The notes below the pieces were generated by a model that ran no database searches, was not told the origin of the DNA, and worked only from the letters and a program-made list of their open reading frames with translations. 64,000 bases of DNA, taken from contig SAUG01000078.1 of the NCBI GenBank assembly GCA_011316305.1, positions 1 to 64,000 of the forward strand. The letters run 5' to 3'. Shown piece by piece: positions 46,160 through 57,955 of the stretch. The translations under genes and the position numbers were made by a program. Within the stretch, counting starts at the first letter, position 1. Each line of letters starts with the position of its first letter. Source of the DNA: Rusavskia elegans (lineage: Eukaryota; Ascomycota; Lecanoromycetes; Teloschistales; Teloschistaceae).

Positions 46160-46369
46160 TAGACCTTGTGAGGAAGGGGATTCAGAACTCTTGAAATTCT
46201 TTGACCGTGGTCATGATTGAGCATGAAGTCTGCTCATGACGAGATCGCTAAATCCAGGACGGGGCGCGTTTGGCGCGCGCTCTCACGTGAGGTTCATTCA
46301 GTCTCACGATACTTAGAGTATTATGAACACCAGACGACCACCAAACCATGGCATAAGATCGGTCATAGT
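46160..46369. promoter_or_regulatory. Bidirectional spacer between SAM carrier and TilS-like genes
   Basis: A compact 210 bp head-to-head spacer. An earlier in-frame ATG at 46223 exists for the TilS-like gene, but it would leave only 63 bp for two promoters, so 46370 is preferred. Confidence 0.4.
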
Positions 46370-48506
46370 ATGAGCCCTGGTGCTTGCCTAATTTCTACAA
46401 ATGGTCGTGTAGCCACCTCCCAAGCAGCCAAATTCTTCAACAGCCTTCTCCAAATATGGCGCCCGCCACTCGCGAACAGGGGATTGCCGGGACCGGTCAG
46501 ATTCGGTAAGTCCTACATACTCATAAACGGACAGGCACCATATCTGACATGTTCTAGCTCTGGCAGTCAGTGGTGGATCGGACTCAATGGCATTGGCTAA
46601 ATTGTGCTGTCAACTCAGAGAATTTCGAGAACAGTACCCCGTCCTTCAGTTCTTGCGGCTACATGCGTTCATTGTCGATCATAAGGCCAGACCTGATAGC
46701 ACAAAAGAAGCGAAGCAAGTCAGGATGTGGCTACACGAACAGTTCGGTTCGTCAATCGTAGGTCGACCTCTACCGTACGTTCACTGATGGTACAGACCAG
46801 GTCCAAACAAAGATGACACTCTCAGATCCGATATACTCTCATTGAAATGGCCTCACGGAGTGATACCATCTGAACTGCCAAATTTTGAAACGGAGGCCCG
46901 ACGTTTGAGATACCAAGCTCTGGGTAAGGCATGTCATCAGGCGAACATTCCAAGTCTGCTACTAGGCCACCATAAAGCAGACAAGAAGGAGACATCGATC
47001 ATGAGGCTCATAGAAGGCTACAGAGGTGCAGGTCTTCGAGGGATACCCACAGAGTCGGACATCCCTGATTGTGAAGGTATATATGGGGCCTACCAGAGTG
47101 GAGGGCGCGGCTACACCACAACTCAGAACGAGTCAGCAAAAGCTCTATTTTCGAAACAGGGACCAGCGGAAGAAATGCTGCCACCAATGAAAGAGTACCG
47201 CAAGCCAGGCTTTGAGTACGGAGGAGTCAGGACCTATCGTCCACTATTAACGTTCAGCAAAAGGAATCTCCAGAAAACTTTGAATGAAGCGAATGTTCCA
47301 TGGGTGGAGGACCCCACGAATGAAGATCCGACTGTTTCAGTTCGAAATGCTATCCGACTCCTCATCCGAAATAAATCTCTTCCAATGGCTCTCAGCGGTC
47401 CGTCGCATTGGAACACATCCACTTTAGAGACTGCGGCTGAAAATATACATCAAAAGTATCAATGGCGCAACGAACGCGCAGATGATTTATTTCAAGCCTT
47501 GGATATCATTAAGTTCGATTCGAGGGTAGGGAGTCTAGTAGTTCGGATTCGGTCTATGAGCTTGCATAAATCGTCCTTGAGCCCAACCATAAACATTGAG
47601 CAGGAACACATTGGAGCTCGCTTGGTTCGTCTACTCCTTCAACTTGTCAGCCCACAGGATCACATCTCTCTCCAGAGCCTGGAGACTGCTACGAAGAGCA
47701 TGTTGCTCGACATCGACAAGAAACTTCAAGGCCATGACAAGAAATGTTGCCCAGGAGCTGTTTTTACCGCCGGCGGGGTCTATTGCGAAAGAGTCAGCCT
47801 CTCCAATGACGATTCAGGTTTGAAGTCCGGCGAATCATACAATTCAGTCCTTGTGGATCACACATGGCGCCTCTCACGACAGCCCTACCATCAAAATCTA
47901 CCTGAACCCGAGTGTCGTGTTCCTCCTGCGCAGCCTTCATTCTACAATTCCAAGGCAAAGAAGCAACAGAAGATCATATACCCGGAGCCGCCATGGCAGC
48001 TCTGGGATGGCCGCTACTGGATTCAGGTCATCAATTCTACGTTACAACCCCTCAAGATCTGTCCGCTCACGGAGGATCGCCTTCTTCGCCTCAAAGCAAG
48101 GGTCAGGGCCGGGGACTGTGGAGATACCAAAAACTCTGCTACCCTTCGAACGCTTCTGAGGGAAGCTGCGCCAGGCTTGTTACGCTTCACTTTGCCTGCC
48201 ATCGTTGATGAAGAAGATAAGGTCCTCGTTCTACCAACGTTGGGGTTTGAAGTTGATGGCCTAACGATAGAATGGCGTATTCGGTACCGCCGAGTGACAT
48301 TTCCTGACAATATTAAGAAGGAAGCGGTAATAGCATTGCCGGAGAAGGAATTCAAGTGCGTAAAGCCACCGGCTATCTCAGCTCACCACCAAAATATAAT
48401 AGAGGACAGGCGGGAAGCAAAGGTACAGAGGAAGGTTGAAGAGATGGTGGAAAAGCGGAGGATAAAAGAAAAACGTGATGAGCGACCGAAGAAGAAGATG
48501 ATGTGA
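46370..48506 (+). CDS. TilS-like tRNA(Ile)-lysidine synthetase
   Basis: Three exons (46370..46505, 46558..46746 and about 46801..48506) encode about 676 residues. The PP-loop ATP-binding motif SGGSDS is at residues 50-55, followed by FIVDHK and, later, NFETEARRLRY, LGHHKADKKET and WVEDPTNEDP. These are the landmarks of TilS, which turns the wobble cytidine of an AUA-reading tRNA-Ile into lysidine. Fungal copies are nuclear genes thought to act on mitochondrial tRNA. The N-terminus may be a targeting sequence. The exact second intron is uncertain: the 54 bp choice (donor GTTCGT, acceptor ACCAG) is used, but other acceptors at 46812 and 46825 also keep frame. The C-terminus is a long charged helix rich in Glu, Lys and Arg (about 635-676). 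Confidence 0.85.
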
Positions 48507-49178
48507 ACCAAGATTCAACGGAGCAGCAGAAATAAGAAGAGCAGCAGCTGTTACTGAAGCTATTGGAGGAACAGAAATAGATGGAGGAGCAGGGTCGATT
48601 CGAATAGCGGAAACCATCGAGGGAAAAGGGGCGATTGAAAGAAGGGTGCAAGCTAGAAAAGCGAAGAAAAATGAAGGAACAGAAGTAGCCGGAGGAGCAA
48701 ACGATGCTGGAGAAGCAAAAAAAGCCGAACAAGCCGAACAATCCGAAGAGAAGTGAGGAACAGAAATGGTAGATAAGGGGTTCAAAGTGGAGCTCGAACG
48801 ATGCGGAATAAGCAGAAGGATTCGAGGGTACGCTCAATGAGGATTGTAGGAAATGGATTAAGAAGAGAGAACGTATGGAGAGTAAGGGAGGCAAAGGATA
48901 GTTGGGGTCGAGGTCTGAGATCGATAGAGAGAATTAAGAATCATCGTTATTTACTGCATTCGACACTCACTGGAACCGTGGATAACGCCGGGATGTAGAC
49001 TAAACCGTGAACCTCCCAGAATCACACCCTTGGTGCGATTCACATTGCAGCGCCGACCAGAAGCTGATTTCGATTAAAAGACTAAGCGAACCGTTTTGCT
49101 TGTTTTGTCTAGAATCACAAAAGTTCAATGCTTCGAATTTGTAAGACACCCATTGATCTATTCTAATCGCTAATCCGA
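48507..49178. other. Purine-rich tail region between TilS-like and ACL2 genes
   Basis: The first 250 bp are strongly purine-rich on the plus strand. They contain an 84-codon open frame (48502-48756), offset from the TilS frame and rich in Ala, Glu, Lys and Gly. It has no start of its own. It may be decayed or alternatively spliced coding sequence of the TilS-like C-terminus. The rest has no visible feature. Confidence 0.4.
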
Positions 49179-50751
49179 TCAACCTGCGAATTCCGCCGGA
49201 GCATCCTTGTCTTTGCCCGGTACAAGGGCAAGAGGCACGATACCGCTGACGTGCATATCCGGACCATATACATGCATGTCGAGCTTGAGCTCATGTCCAA
49301 CGGCTTTGATGTTCTTAAGGCCTTCTTGGTAGTTGGGGCCAGCACGGCGGACCCAGATCTGGACTTTGTGTTCGATCAGTGTGGATGCGAATTCCCGGAG
49401 AGCTCGGATGACACCCTTGAATGTTGATGCAACCTAGTTGAAAAACTGTCAGCGTTTTGATAGGATCTAGTCCCAGGGATGACGTACGTTTGTGAAGTTA
49501 GCGATTCCGCCACCAATGAAGAGTACCTTGCCTTCTGGCTTAATGGGTGCGCGAAGCATGAGATCGAGAACGGTCCGGGCGTAGTGGTATGTCTGGGTCT
49601 CCGTTGGGGCACCAGAGTATTCTCCGTAGTTGGCGAGCTCGTTTGCAAACCCGGAAGATGCGATGGCATCGGCGTAGACGACCGAGGCACCGCCACCAGC
49701 GACGAGAGTCCAGATACGACCCTCGGAGTTCAAGATGGTGAGCTTAAGCGAAGCACCGGTCTTGGCATCGAGTTCCGCAATATACTCCTCCTCCTTGCTC
49801 AACTCGCGACCGAAAGGTGCCGGGAACTCCATGGGTGGACCGGCATCAATGCTGACTTTGGAATCCGTCTTTTTCGCAGTGGCCAATCCTAATGCGGCCG
49901 GGCCACGGGCAATCGCCCATTTCGAGCCACATTCGAAGTCGGCGGTCTGGTCAAGCTTGGCTGCAAGATCAAGGAAGTGGACTTCGGCACCGGTGGCATC
50001 TTCGTTGGGGATGACGACCAGGGGGTTGATTTCGAGGTAGGTGAATTGACAATCGACATAGACGGCGTAAAGGCGGGTGATGAAATCGATCAGGACGTTG
50101 TGGATACCTTTGGGCACGTCTGGAAGGAGGACGCGGGCGAGCTCTTCGTTTGAGGGGTATTCTTGGAGGTCTACGGGAATCACGATCTTCTTCGCCTTGG
50201 CATCGACGTCGCCGACATCGACACCACCTTCATGCGTGAAGAGGATGTTGTCGCCCTAAACCGTAGCATTAGCTTGATTGTATGTGGATACTCGGAGGGT
50301 GAAAACGCACGTCTCGAACGGAGTTGATGTTGATGTAGTATTCGGTGCCTTCCGGATGGGGTACGAAAGGCTCGACGAGGAAATGTCGTAGAACACCCTG
50401 GACCGTCTCAACCTGCTGCCGCTTACCAGCTCGGGCTTCAACCCAAGCGCGGGCTTCGGGCCAGCTCTTGTTCAAGGCCAGGAGGCCGCTCTTGCCTCGA
50501 CGCTTAATTAATTGATCTGGCTTTGCGACGAATTTGGCACCGTCGGCCAATAGCCAGGGATAGGTGACTTCGGCCTGATCGAGGACGGATTTGACGGTAG
50601 CATCTTCGGGGAATTCCAGTACAGCGAGTCTTGGGGCTGGGTTGTGGGTTTTTGAAGGGGGTAGTGGTGATGGCTTGATGACGGGGGCTCGAGTAAGGTG
50701 GTAATTAAGGATGGCCTTGCCATCGGCCTCGTAGATGGACTTGGCGGACAT
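49179..50751 (-). CDS. ACL2: ATP-citrate lyase subunit 2 (ATP-grasp, citrate-binding)
   Basis: Three exons (50751..50311, 50255..49488 and 49433..49179) encode 487 residues, normal for fungal ACL2. It matches the N-terminal part of animal ACLY: the ATP-grasp domain with [35 protein letters not shown] and YLEINPLVV, then the citrate-binding part ([35 protein letters not shown]). With ACL1 it cleaves citrate with ATP and CoA to give cytosolic acetyl-CoA and oxaloacetate for lipid synthesis and acetylation. The start [12 protein letters not shown] is the family start. The gene is divergent from ACL1, an arrangement seen in other Pezizomycotina. Confidence 0.96.
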
Positions 50752-51851
50752 TGTGATGTAGAAAGAGACTACTGTAGCGAGGAGTGTCAGTACATCGGCT
50801 TGTGAAGTGCTCAATCAAACAGTGGTGCTCACCGGCGGTTGAGCTACAGAGAGCTGTAGATAGGCGGACTTAAGGGACTGCTAGACAACGTTCGTTTCAC
50901 ACTCGAAGAAGACGAGGTCAATTGACACAGAGCGGAAAGTAAGTAGAGGAGAGACGACCAGCGGAATGGTGCAAGTCGAAGGGATTGGGCACAAGTTCAG
51001 AAGAGGCTCGGGGTGGAAGCAGCTTGTCCGCTGCATGTCTATTCAGCACTAGTAGAAAAACTGGCCGAACGCCGTCCGTCTTTTGGGGAAGTCTTCCGGG
51101 TACCGGCTAGTGCGATGCAGCCCTGTGATGATGGAGGTACCATTCATTAATCATTATTGCTTACGAACGGCTTGTTGAATACGACTCTTGCTTGTTCCTC
51201 AGCCTTGGGACAATCTGCAGTGGAAGATTGGATCGCGACGCTTCACAAGTGGCAATGATCTTTTCATGTGCCCAACCTCACCTCTATACAGCAACCGATC
51301 AAATGCAACAATAGCGGAATTAAAGTAGTCCAACCCACCTAACTGAATCCCGCCTAGCCTTCCCCAGAGCACATTCAACAGGTACAACAGAGCACCTGGC
51401 GCGCCTGTCTTTTCGGCCCGGGCTCCACCGCTAAGCTCACCCCCAAAATTGGTGAACTACTGAGTACGGGCACGAGCTGCTACATACCAGAGAAGAAGAG
51501 ACTGCAGCTGTGCACTCTTTCTGCAAGTCCGCCTTAAACATCATCAATCACTGTCCTCACTCAGCTCGACTCTTGAAACCGATCATCAGTGACAAGCGTG
51601 TCATCAGCCAACTTGGCCATAACATTGGTGCTTACGGGTGAGTTGCTTTTACTCCGGTCGCCGAGCAGCCATCCCATCGTTGGAAAGCGGAGCCATTCTG
51701 CTTTCGAAGCCATCCGAATACAGCACCCTCCCCTTGGCTACCACTTTCGTCCTTCCGATCAATAAGTGTTGGCTGTCTTGCAAAGGCTGATTGTTTCATT
51801 CCCTTTGCCCAGATCTTCTATCCTGCCTTCTTCCCTTCTCAATTCTTCACA
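50752..51851. promoter_or_regulatory. Bidirectional promoter of ACL2 and ACL1
   Basis: An 1.1 kb head-to-head spacer lies between the two subunit genes and should allow joint control. A pyrimidine-rich tract at about 51790-51848 just upstream of the ACL1 ATG (context CACAATGG) resembles the CT-rich initiator region of strongly expressed fungal genes. I see no gene inside. Confidence 0.65.
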
Positions 51852-54098
51852 ATGGCTCCATCAGCAATGCCAAATGGTCCTCCGACAACAGCCCCCACTG
51901 TCCCAATGGACAAGCTGCCTAATGGTATCAGCAAGCCGAGCTCAGATCACGCTCCAGCCAAACCACCCACTGGCTCAACCCCCCAAACAGACTCCGCCAA
52001 TGACAACATCCGTCGCTTTGGTGCCCCCAGCCGACCGCTGAGCCCGCGCGCTGAACACACTCTCTTCCATGACAAGACAAGATGTTTCGTCTAGTAAGTC
52101 GGCCAGATCCCCTCACTTTGGACAATGGGAATCCTGACTCCGACTGTAGTGGTCTACAGCCCCGAGCGGTCCAGGGCATGCTGGACTTCGACTTCATCTG
52201 CAAGCGGAAAACTCCTTCAGTGGCTGGCATCATCTACACTTTCGGCGGCCAGTTTGTCAGCAAGATGTAAGTCGAATCGACCATCCATGCTGCTGCACTG
52301 TGGAGTGTCTGACAATTGGACTACAGGTACTGGGGGACCAGCGAGACTCTTCTCCCCGTTTACCAGGACGTCGAAAAAGCCATTGCCAAGCACGATGATG
52401 TTGACACCGTTGTCAATTTTGCTTCATCACGAAGCGTCTACAGCTCCACCATGGAACTCATGAATTATCCCCAGATCAAATCAATCGCTATCATCGCCGA
52501 AGGTGTGCCCGAGCGCCGAGCTCGTGAGATCCTGCACGTTGCTAAGAAGAAGGGAATCACAATCGTCGGTCCGGCCACCGTTGGCGGTATCAAGCCGGGC
52601 TCGTACAAGATCGGTAATACTGGAGGCATGATGGATAACATTGTAGCTTCCAAGCTTTACCGGAAAGGATCTGTCGGCTATGTCTCCAAGTCAGGGGGTA
52701 TGTCCAATGAGCTGAACAATATTGTCTGCAACACCACCGATGGTGTCTATGAGGGTGTCGCCATAGGTGGAGACAGATATCCCGGAACAACCTTCATCGA
52801 TCACATGCTTCGATACCAAGCCGACCCCGAGTGCAAATTGCTGCTTCTTTTGGGTGAGGTCGGTGGCGTGGAGGAATATAAGGTGGTTGAGGCGATTAAG
52901 AATGGAACCATCACCAAGCCTGTAGTCGCATGGGCCATCGGGACCTGCGCGACCATGTTCAAGACCGAGGTTCAATTTGGCCATGCTGGCTCCATGGCCA
53001 ACTCTACGCTCGAGACTGCTGCTACTAAGAACAAGACTATGAAAGACGCCGGTATCTACGTCCCTAACACCTTCGAAGAGATGCCAGCGCTTCTTGGCAA
53101 GGTTTATCAAGATCTCGTCAAAAAAGGCGAGATCAAACCTCAGCCGGAGCCTATCCCACCCAAGATCCCCATTGATTATTCATGGGCCCAAGAACTTGGT
53201 CTCATCCGTAAACCAGCCGCTTTCATTTCCACCATTTCCGACGACCGTGGGCAAGAATTGATCTACGCCGGTATGCCTATCTCGGATGTTTTCAAGGAGG
53301 AGATCGGTATTGGTGGTGTTATGTCGTTGCTTTGGTTCCGTCGCCGTCTGCCCAAATATGCCTCCCGCTTCCTCGAAATGGTGCTCATGTTGACGGCCGA
53401 TCACGGTCCAGCTGTGTCCGGTGCCATGAACACCATCGTTACCACGCGTGCCGGCAAGGATCTCATTAGCGCCTTAGTCTCCGGTCTGTTGACCATCGGT
53501 TCAAGATTCGGTGGAGCTCTGGACGGCGCTGCTGAGGAGTTTTCCAAGGCCTTTGACAAGGGTCTTAGCCCACGTGATTTTGTCGATCTCATGAGGAAAG
53601 AAAACAAGCTGAGTATGTACTTACCGTCCCATAGACAGATCTACCAATGCTGATTCTTCTATAGTCCCTGGGATTGGTCATCGTGTCAAGTCACGCAACA
53701 ACCCCGATCTCCGGGTGGAACTCGTCAAGGACTTTGTAAAGTCCAACTTCCCCAAATGCGACATGCTTGACTACGCCATTGCTGTTGAGACGGTCACGAC
53801 CTCGAAGAAAGACAACCTGATCCTCAATGTGGATGGATGCGTGGCCGTCTGCTTCGTCGACCTGCTCCGCAATTGTGGGGCATTCAGCCAGGAAGAAGCG
53901 GAAGACTACCTCAGCATGGGTGTCTTGAACGGTCTGTTCGTACTGGGCCGAAGCATTGGTTTGATTGCGCATTACCTGGACCAGAAACGCTTGAGGACCG
54001 GCCTGTATAGGCATCCTTGGGACGATATCACCTACCTACTTCCTAGCCTTGCACAAGGGAAACCTGGCAACGAAGGCCGAGTGGAGGTGAACTTGTAA
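51852..54098 (+). CDS. ACL1: ATP-citrate lyase subunit 1 (catalytic His, citrate synthase-like)
   Basis: Four exons (51852..52093, 52150..52266, 52327..53612 and 53665..54098) encode 692 residues. It matches the C-terminal part of animal ACLY. The succinyl-CoA-synthetase-like CoA-binding part ([24 protein letters not shown]) is followed by the phosphohistidine loop with His339 in [10 protein letters not shown]. The citrate-synthase-like domain follows ([15 protein letters not shown], then [13 protein letters not shown] and [12 protein letters not shown]). The first 60 residues are a Pro/Ala-rich extension before [12 protein letters not shown] and make the protein somewhat longer than usual. 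It works as a hetero-oligomer with ACL2, encoded on the other side of the shared promoter. Confidence 0.96.
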
Positions 54099-54979
54099 GA
54101 CTGGAGCGAATGGAGATCGATTGTCAAGCCAAGCATTTCTGTGTGCTCTCATAGTATGAACGTATTCCAGGAGTATTCCAGGAGGAGTTGTTGGCCCAAT
54201 AGAGCATCTGTTTGGCACAGCCGTGCTGAAATCAATCAAACATTACTATTTGCTCCACTGCATACGTGTTGTCTCGATCGACCTGTCAGCTTACTCAGCG
54301 TCCATAGCCGAAGTTATTCCGAGCTGTTTCAGCAGGAGGTCTGGACGGTAAACGCATGTATTCGCGTTTTTTTTCCTTCGCGTCACCACCTTAAACTTGA
54401 CGTTTTCTACCCCGTCGCATTTTACAACAACGCGATTATATTAGCTGGAATTCGAAGTTTAGGGTCTACTTAGCCCAGGCAACAGCACTGAACACTTTTA
54501 TGCGAAAATTACACGTTGGTTATTAGGGAATACACGATTATAACGGTCGCGACTCCTCTGTCGAGGCACCTGCAAAACCCCCTCAGACCTCCTGCGAGGT
54601 TTGCTTGCCAAAACGGCTAGCGCCAGGTGGTCTGAACATTGAGACAACATACCTACGTGTGTAGTTCCAGGGGCAGCGCTAGTAAACCTCAAGTAATCGT
54701 TATAGCGAAACCTTACAGCGAGGTACACCCCCTGTCCATCGCGGCTACCCCACACAAGCGACGCATGCCCATGACGTTCGTCTAAAGGTCGTGGCTGCCG
54801 AGTAATTCACTAATTCCAGCTCTGCCTATCCACATACAGTTGCATAAATTGGCGGTTGGTGACGAGGGCGGCCTTCCAGGTTACAACAGTGTTGTCATCC
54901 TACAGGCCGCATCATCATGTGTCCTTGACGGGTCCGTTGTATACCTGCGGGCAGGTCCACACATCCATATATCCATAAA
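54099..54979. other. Intergenic with a possible DNA transposon relic
   Basis: No gene is seen. Around 54523-54745 the sequence contains CGTTATAGCGAAACC and ACAGCGAGGTACACC, which resemble the ends of pogo-type elements, and a similar degenerate copy (GATTATAACGG, CGAGGCACC) about 170 bp upstream. No clear inverted repeat or target duplication could be fixed, so this is tentative. Confidence 0.3.
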
Positions 54980-57955
54980 ATGTTATCTACTACAGCACAC
55001 ACCTATGGCCCTGACTGTTCGTTACACCCCGATTCCAACATTTTTACACGACGTGCATCCACTGTCGATCGAGGAGATGCTCCTCCGATCCGAGCTCAAT
55101 TCTTCTACAGCTCCCCTTTACCTATCGATGATCCCCTTTCTCCTGTACCGCCACCCTCCAGCAAGTCTGCTACCTCTTCATCCCGCGTGCCCCCACGACC
55201 TTTCTCTGTTGCAGACAACAAAGCGCTCGATGAGGCATGGCGGCAGCTGCACAAAGCTACAAATGAGAAACAAGATGTGAAGAGAACATCGTCAAGAATA
55301 AAGCAGGACGAGAGCTCCTCAGACGAGCTCGAGGAGAAGACTGAACCATCTTCCCCCCGCTCGCCTACCGACCCTCTTCTAGTCTTATCGGACAATCCAG
55401 AACATATTCCTTTCGACTCGACTTTACCTGTGAACGCCGATGAAATTCAAACCGATGAGATCGAGGCAGGATTACCCAAGAAGCACCGATTCTCTTTCAG
55501 CAAGCACGACAATGTGGGCAAGGTTCAGGAACCTGAGCAAGACTCGCCTCCTCGAAACATTTCACGACATTCTAAGCGTCTCTCCACCGATGCGCCGTAC
55601 GGCTCTAGTCCAGTCGAGCGCGATACAACAGGAACGCCTTTCCTCCGAGTTGCCAGCCGCCTAAGATCACGATCACGCTCTCGCTCTCGCTCTCGCCAAG
55701 CTCCAACAGCCGAGACTACAGCAGCCTGCGCTGACTCTGTTACTGGAGGCAAAGCAGACAAGGATGCGGAGCCGTCATTAGGGGCGAGGCAGTCTCAAGA
55801 AATGGGTAGGCCCATAGCTGAAGCAGAATCTGATGTTGGTTCCTCCTCCCAATGGTCCAATGCTGTTAAGCACGGAAGACGCTCCATACGTAGGCAAAAG
55901 AGACACAAGCAAGTCACTGTCCCTGTCGGCATATCACGGCTTCATCTCGTCGAAATGCCAGATTTGAAGATGGGCCCAATCTATTGGGATCCAATACATG
56001 ATATTTCCACTGTGCTACGTGGTACGTGGTTCTACAAAGAAACATTACTGCCGGTGCCGCCAGATGTGGCCAACCAGCTCGAGGAAGGCTACGAGTACAT
56101 GAAGCCTTGGACTCAAACCTATATCGATGAGGTGAACAGCTGCCTTGATATCGGACCTGAGGCTGAGACAAAGGTCGTTCACCGCCTTTGGCCTGACGTT
56201 GAAATACCGAAGGACAACAGCAGACCGGGGACGGGTAAGAGCAAGGCTTCATTATTGGCAAGATCGTCAAGTAAACTGGATCGGGATGAAAGCGTTCGTA
56301 AAGAAGCTATCAAACAGGCTAGCAAACCCGAGAATAGAGCCGCTGGAACAGTCGAAGAGTCTGACGGTAGTTTTGAGAAGAGGTATGCCAAGTGCAGCGT
56401 TATTTACGCAAATGCCAAAGACGCTCAGATCTTGCGACCCAATCAGCTACCTTCTCCTGCACGTGGACGCAAACCACTTGGCCCAATCCGAAAGGGACGT
56501 GTCATTGGTGATGCAGTGGTACGCGGCTTTGATTATAAGCATTGGGAAAAGCTTCATCCTCCGCCGAAGAAACAAGGAGCTGCGGCCGAGCCGGCCCACG
56601 ACAATATCGAAACGGCAAAACCGACGGCCTCCCGTGCAGCATCAATATCTCCAGACAGACGAAAGTCATGCATTGCCTGTATGTCAGCCGATGAGCGTTC
56701 TATACCGACAGATCTCGTACTCGTCATTCATGGGATTGGACAAAAGCTCTCGGACCGGGTAGAGAGTTTTCATTTCACACACGCCATCAATGCATTTCGA
56801 CGGCAGATCAATGTCGAGCTTGAGTCTGAGTCGGTCAGACCTTGGCTTAGGCAGGACTTGGGTGGCATCATGGTGCTCCCCATTAATTGGCGCTCGACTC
56901 TAAAATTTGAGGAAGGGGGTCCACGACCAAACCCGAACAGTAAGGACGAGACGTCATCAAAGAACGACTTCACTCTCAAGGACATCACAGCTGAAGACAA
57001 AATCTCGGAAATCCGCAATCTAATAAGTGATGTCATGCTTGATATCCCTTACTATCTGTCGCACCACAAACCCAGGATGATCGAAGCCGTTGTGAGAGAA
57101 GCGAACCGCGTCTATCGCTTGTGGTGTAAGAACAATCCGGGATTTGAAGAGCACGGAAGGGTGCATCTCATCGCTCACTCACTGGGTAGCGTCATGGCCC
57201 TGGACATCCTTACCAAACAGCCAACTCAGGTACCGACGTTGAACCTTTCAACCAACCGACCTCGGAATGACATACTGGAGTTCGATACTAAGAACCTTAT
57301 CCTGTGTGGGAGCCCGGCCGGCTTCTTCCTACTTCTCAACAAAGCACCCTTGCTACCACGCCGCGACAGAAACAAACCTGGATCCGATGGGGAAGACGCA
57401 TCCCCTGGGGTTGCCGGCCAAGCTGAGACATATGGATGTTTGGCCGTCGATAACATCTACAACGTCTTGAATACCAATGATCCAATCGCCTACCGAGTCA
57501 ATGCGTGCGTCGATGTCGGGTATGCCTACTCGCTACAGCCAGCTTATCTACCTAGCGCTACCCTCACATGGAGTCAGACTATCGGCTCCGCCTTTCGAAA
57601 GAAGCCGGTGGCTCCAAGTGTCCCACTTCTTGCTGCGTCCTTGGACATGCCTTCTCGACCTGGCATGAAGAGACTACCTACTACCGTCGAGATGGAGACA
57701 CACGACTTCACGCAGGAAGAGCTAGCAGAGAGGCGCATGCTGCTGCTCAATGACAACGGACAGATTGACTTCACACTCCGTCCTCGTGGAGGAGTCTTTG
57801 AGATCAAGTACCTGGCTATGCTTAGTGCACATAGCGGCTACTGGACCTCGCAGGACTTCATCCGATTCTTAGTTGTCGAAATTGGCAGGAAGCAGGGTAA
57901 GGAATGGACACTGCCAATGATGAGAGCATCAAAGAAGGCTAGAGGGAAACGGTAG
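54980..57955 (+). CDS. DDHD-domain phospholipase (PA-preferring PLA1-like)
   Basis: An intronless gene encodes 991 residues. The first 300 are Ser/Pro-rich and charged, with an Arg-Ser run near 232-243 (RSRSRSRSRSR). Residues about 310-400 (LHLVEMPDL, GTWFYKE, LPVPPDVANQLEEGY) resemble the WWE-like entry part of intracellular phospholipase A1. VIHGIGQKLSDR (about 578) leads to the nucleophile elbow with Ser734 (AHSLGS). The C-terminal DDHD domain shows Asp834 (NDPIAYR), Asp930 (GQIDFTL), His951 (SAHSGYW) and Asp959 (SQDF), matching the four residues the domain is named for. DDHD1-type enzymes hydrolyse phosphatidic acid and related lipids at internal membranes. The exact lipid and location here are inferred. 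Confidence 0.9.
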   Translation: MLSTTAHTYGPDCSLHPDSNIFTRRASTVDRGDAPPIRAQFFYSSPLPIDDPLSPVPPPSSKSATSSSRVPPRPFSVADNKALDEAWRQLHKATNEKQDVKRTSSRIKQDESSSDELEEKTEPSSPRSPTDPLLVLSDNPEHIPFDSTLPVNADEIQTDEIEAGLPKKHRFSFSKHDNVGKVQEPEQDSPPRNISRHSKRLSTDAPYGSSPVERDTTGTPFLRVASRLRSRSRSRSRSRQAPTAETTAACADSVTGGKADKDAEPSLGARQSQEMGRPIAEAESDVGSSSQWSNAVKHGRRSIRRQKRHKQVTVPVGISRLHLVEMPDLKMGPIYWDPIHDISTVLRGTWFYKETLLPVPPDVANQLEEGYEYMKPWTQTYIDEVNSCLDIGPEAETKVVHRLWPDVEIPKDNSRPGTGKSKASLLARSSSKLDRDESVRKEAIKQASKPENRAAGTVEESDGSFEKRYAKCSVIYANAKDAQILRPNQLPSPARGRKPLGPIRKGRVIGDAVVRGFDYKHWEKLHPPPKKQGAAAEPAHDNIETAKPTASRAASISPDRRKSCIACMSADERSIPTDLVLVIHGIGQKLSDRVESFHFTHAINAFRRQINVELESESVRPWLRQDLGGIMVLPINWRSTLKFEEGGPRPNPNSKDETSSKNDFTLKDITAEDKISEIRNLISDVMLDIPYYLSHHKPRMIEAVVREANRVYRLWCKNNPGFEEHGRVHLIAHSLGSVMALDILTKQPTQVPTLNLSTNRPRNDILEFDTKNLILCGSPAGFFLLLNKAPLLPRRDRNKPGSDGEDASPGVAGQAETYGCLAVDNIYNVLNTNDPIAYRVNACVDVGYAYSLQPAYLPSATLTWSQTIGSAFRKKPVAPSVPLLAASLDMPSRPGMKRLPTTVEMETHDFTQEELAERRMLLLNDNGQIDFTLRPRGGVFEIKYLAMLSAHSGYWTSQDFIRFLVVEIGRKQGKEWTLPMMRASKKARGKR

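Noticed and set aside
46223..46369. Upstream in-frame ATG for the TilS-like protein (MKSAHDEI)
   Set aside because: It would leave 63 bp for two divergent promoters and adds sequence unlike the rest of the protein; the ATG at 46370 is more plausible.
48373..48894. Long minus frames rich in Ser, Phe and Cys over the TilS-like 3' end
   Set aside because: They are the antisense of a purine-rich, Glu/Lys-rich stretch, which gives Ser/Phe/Leu codons on the other strand by composition.
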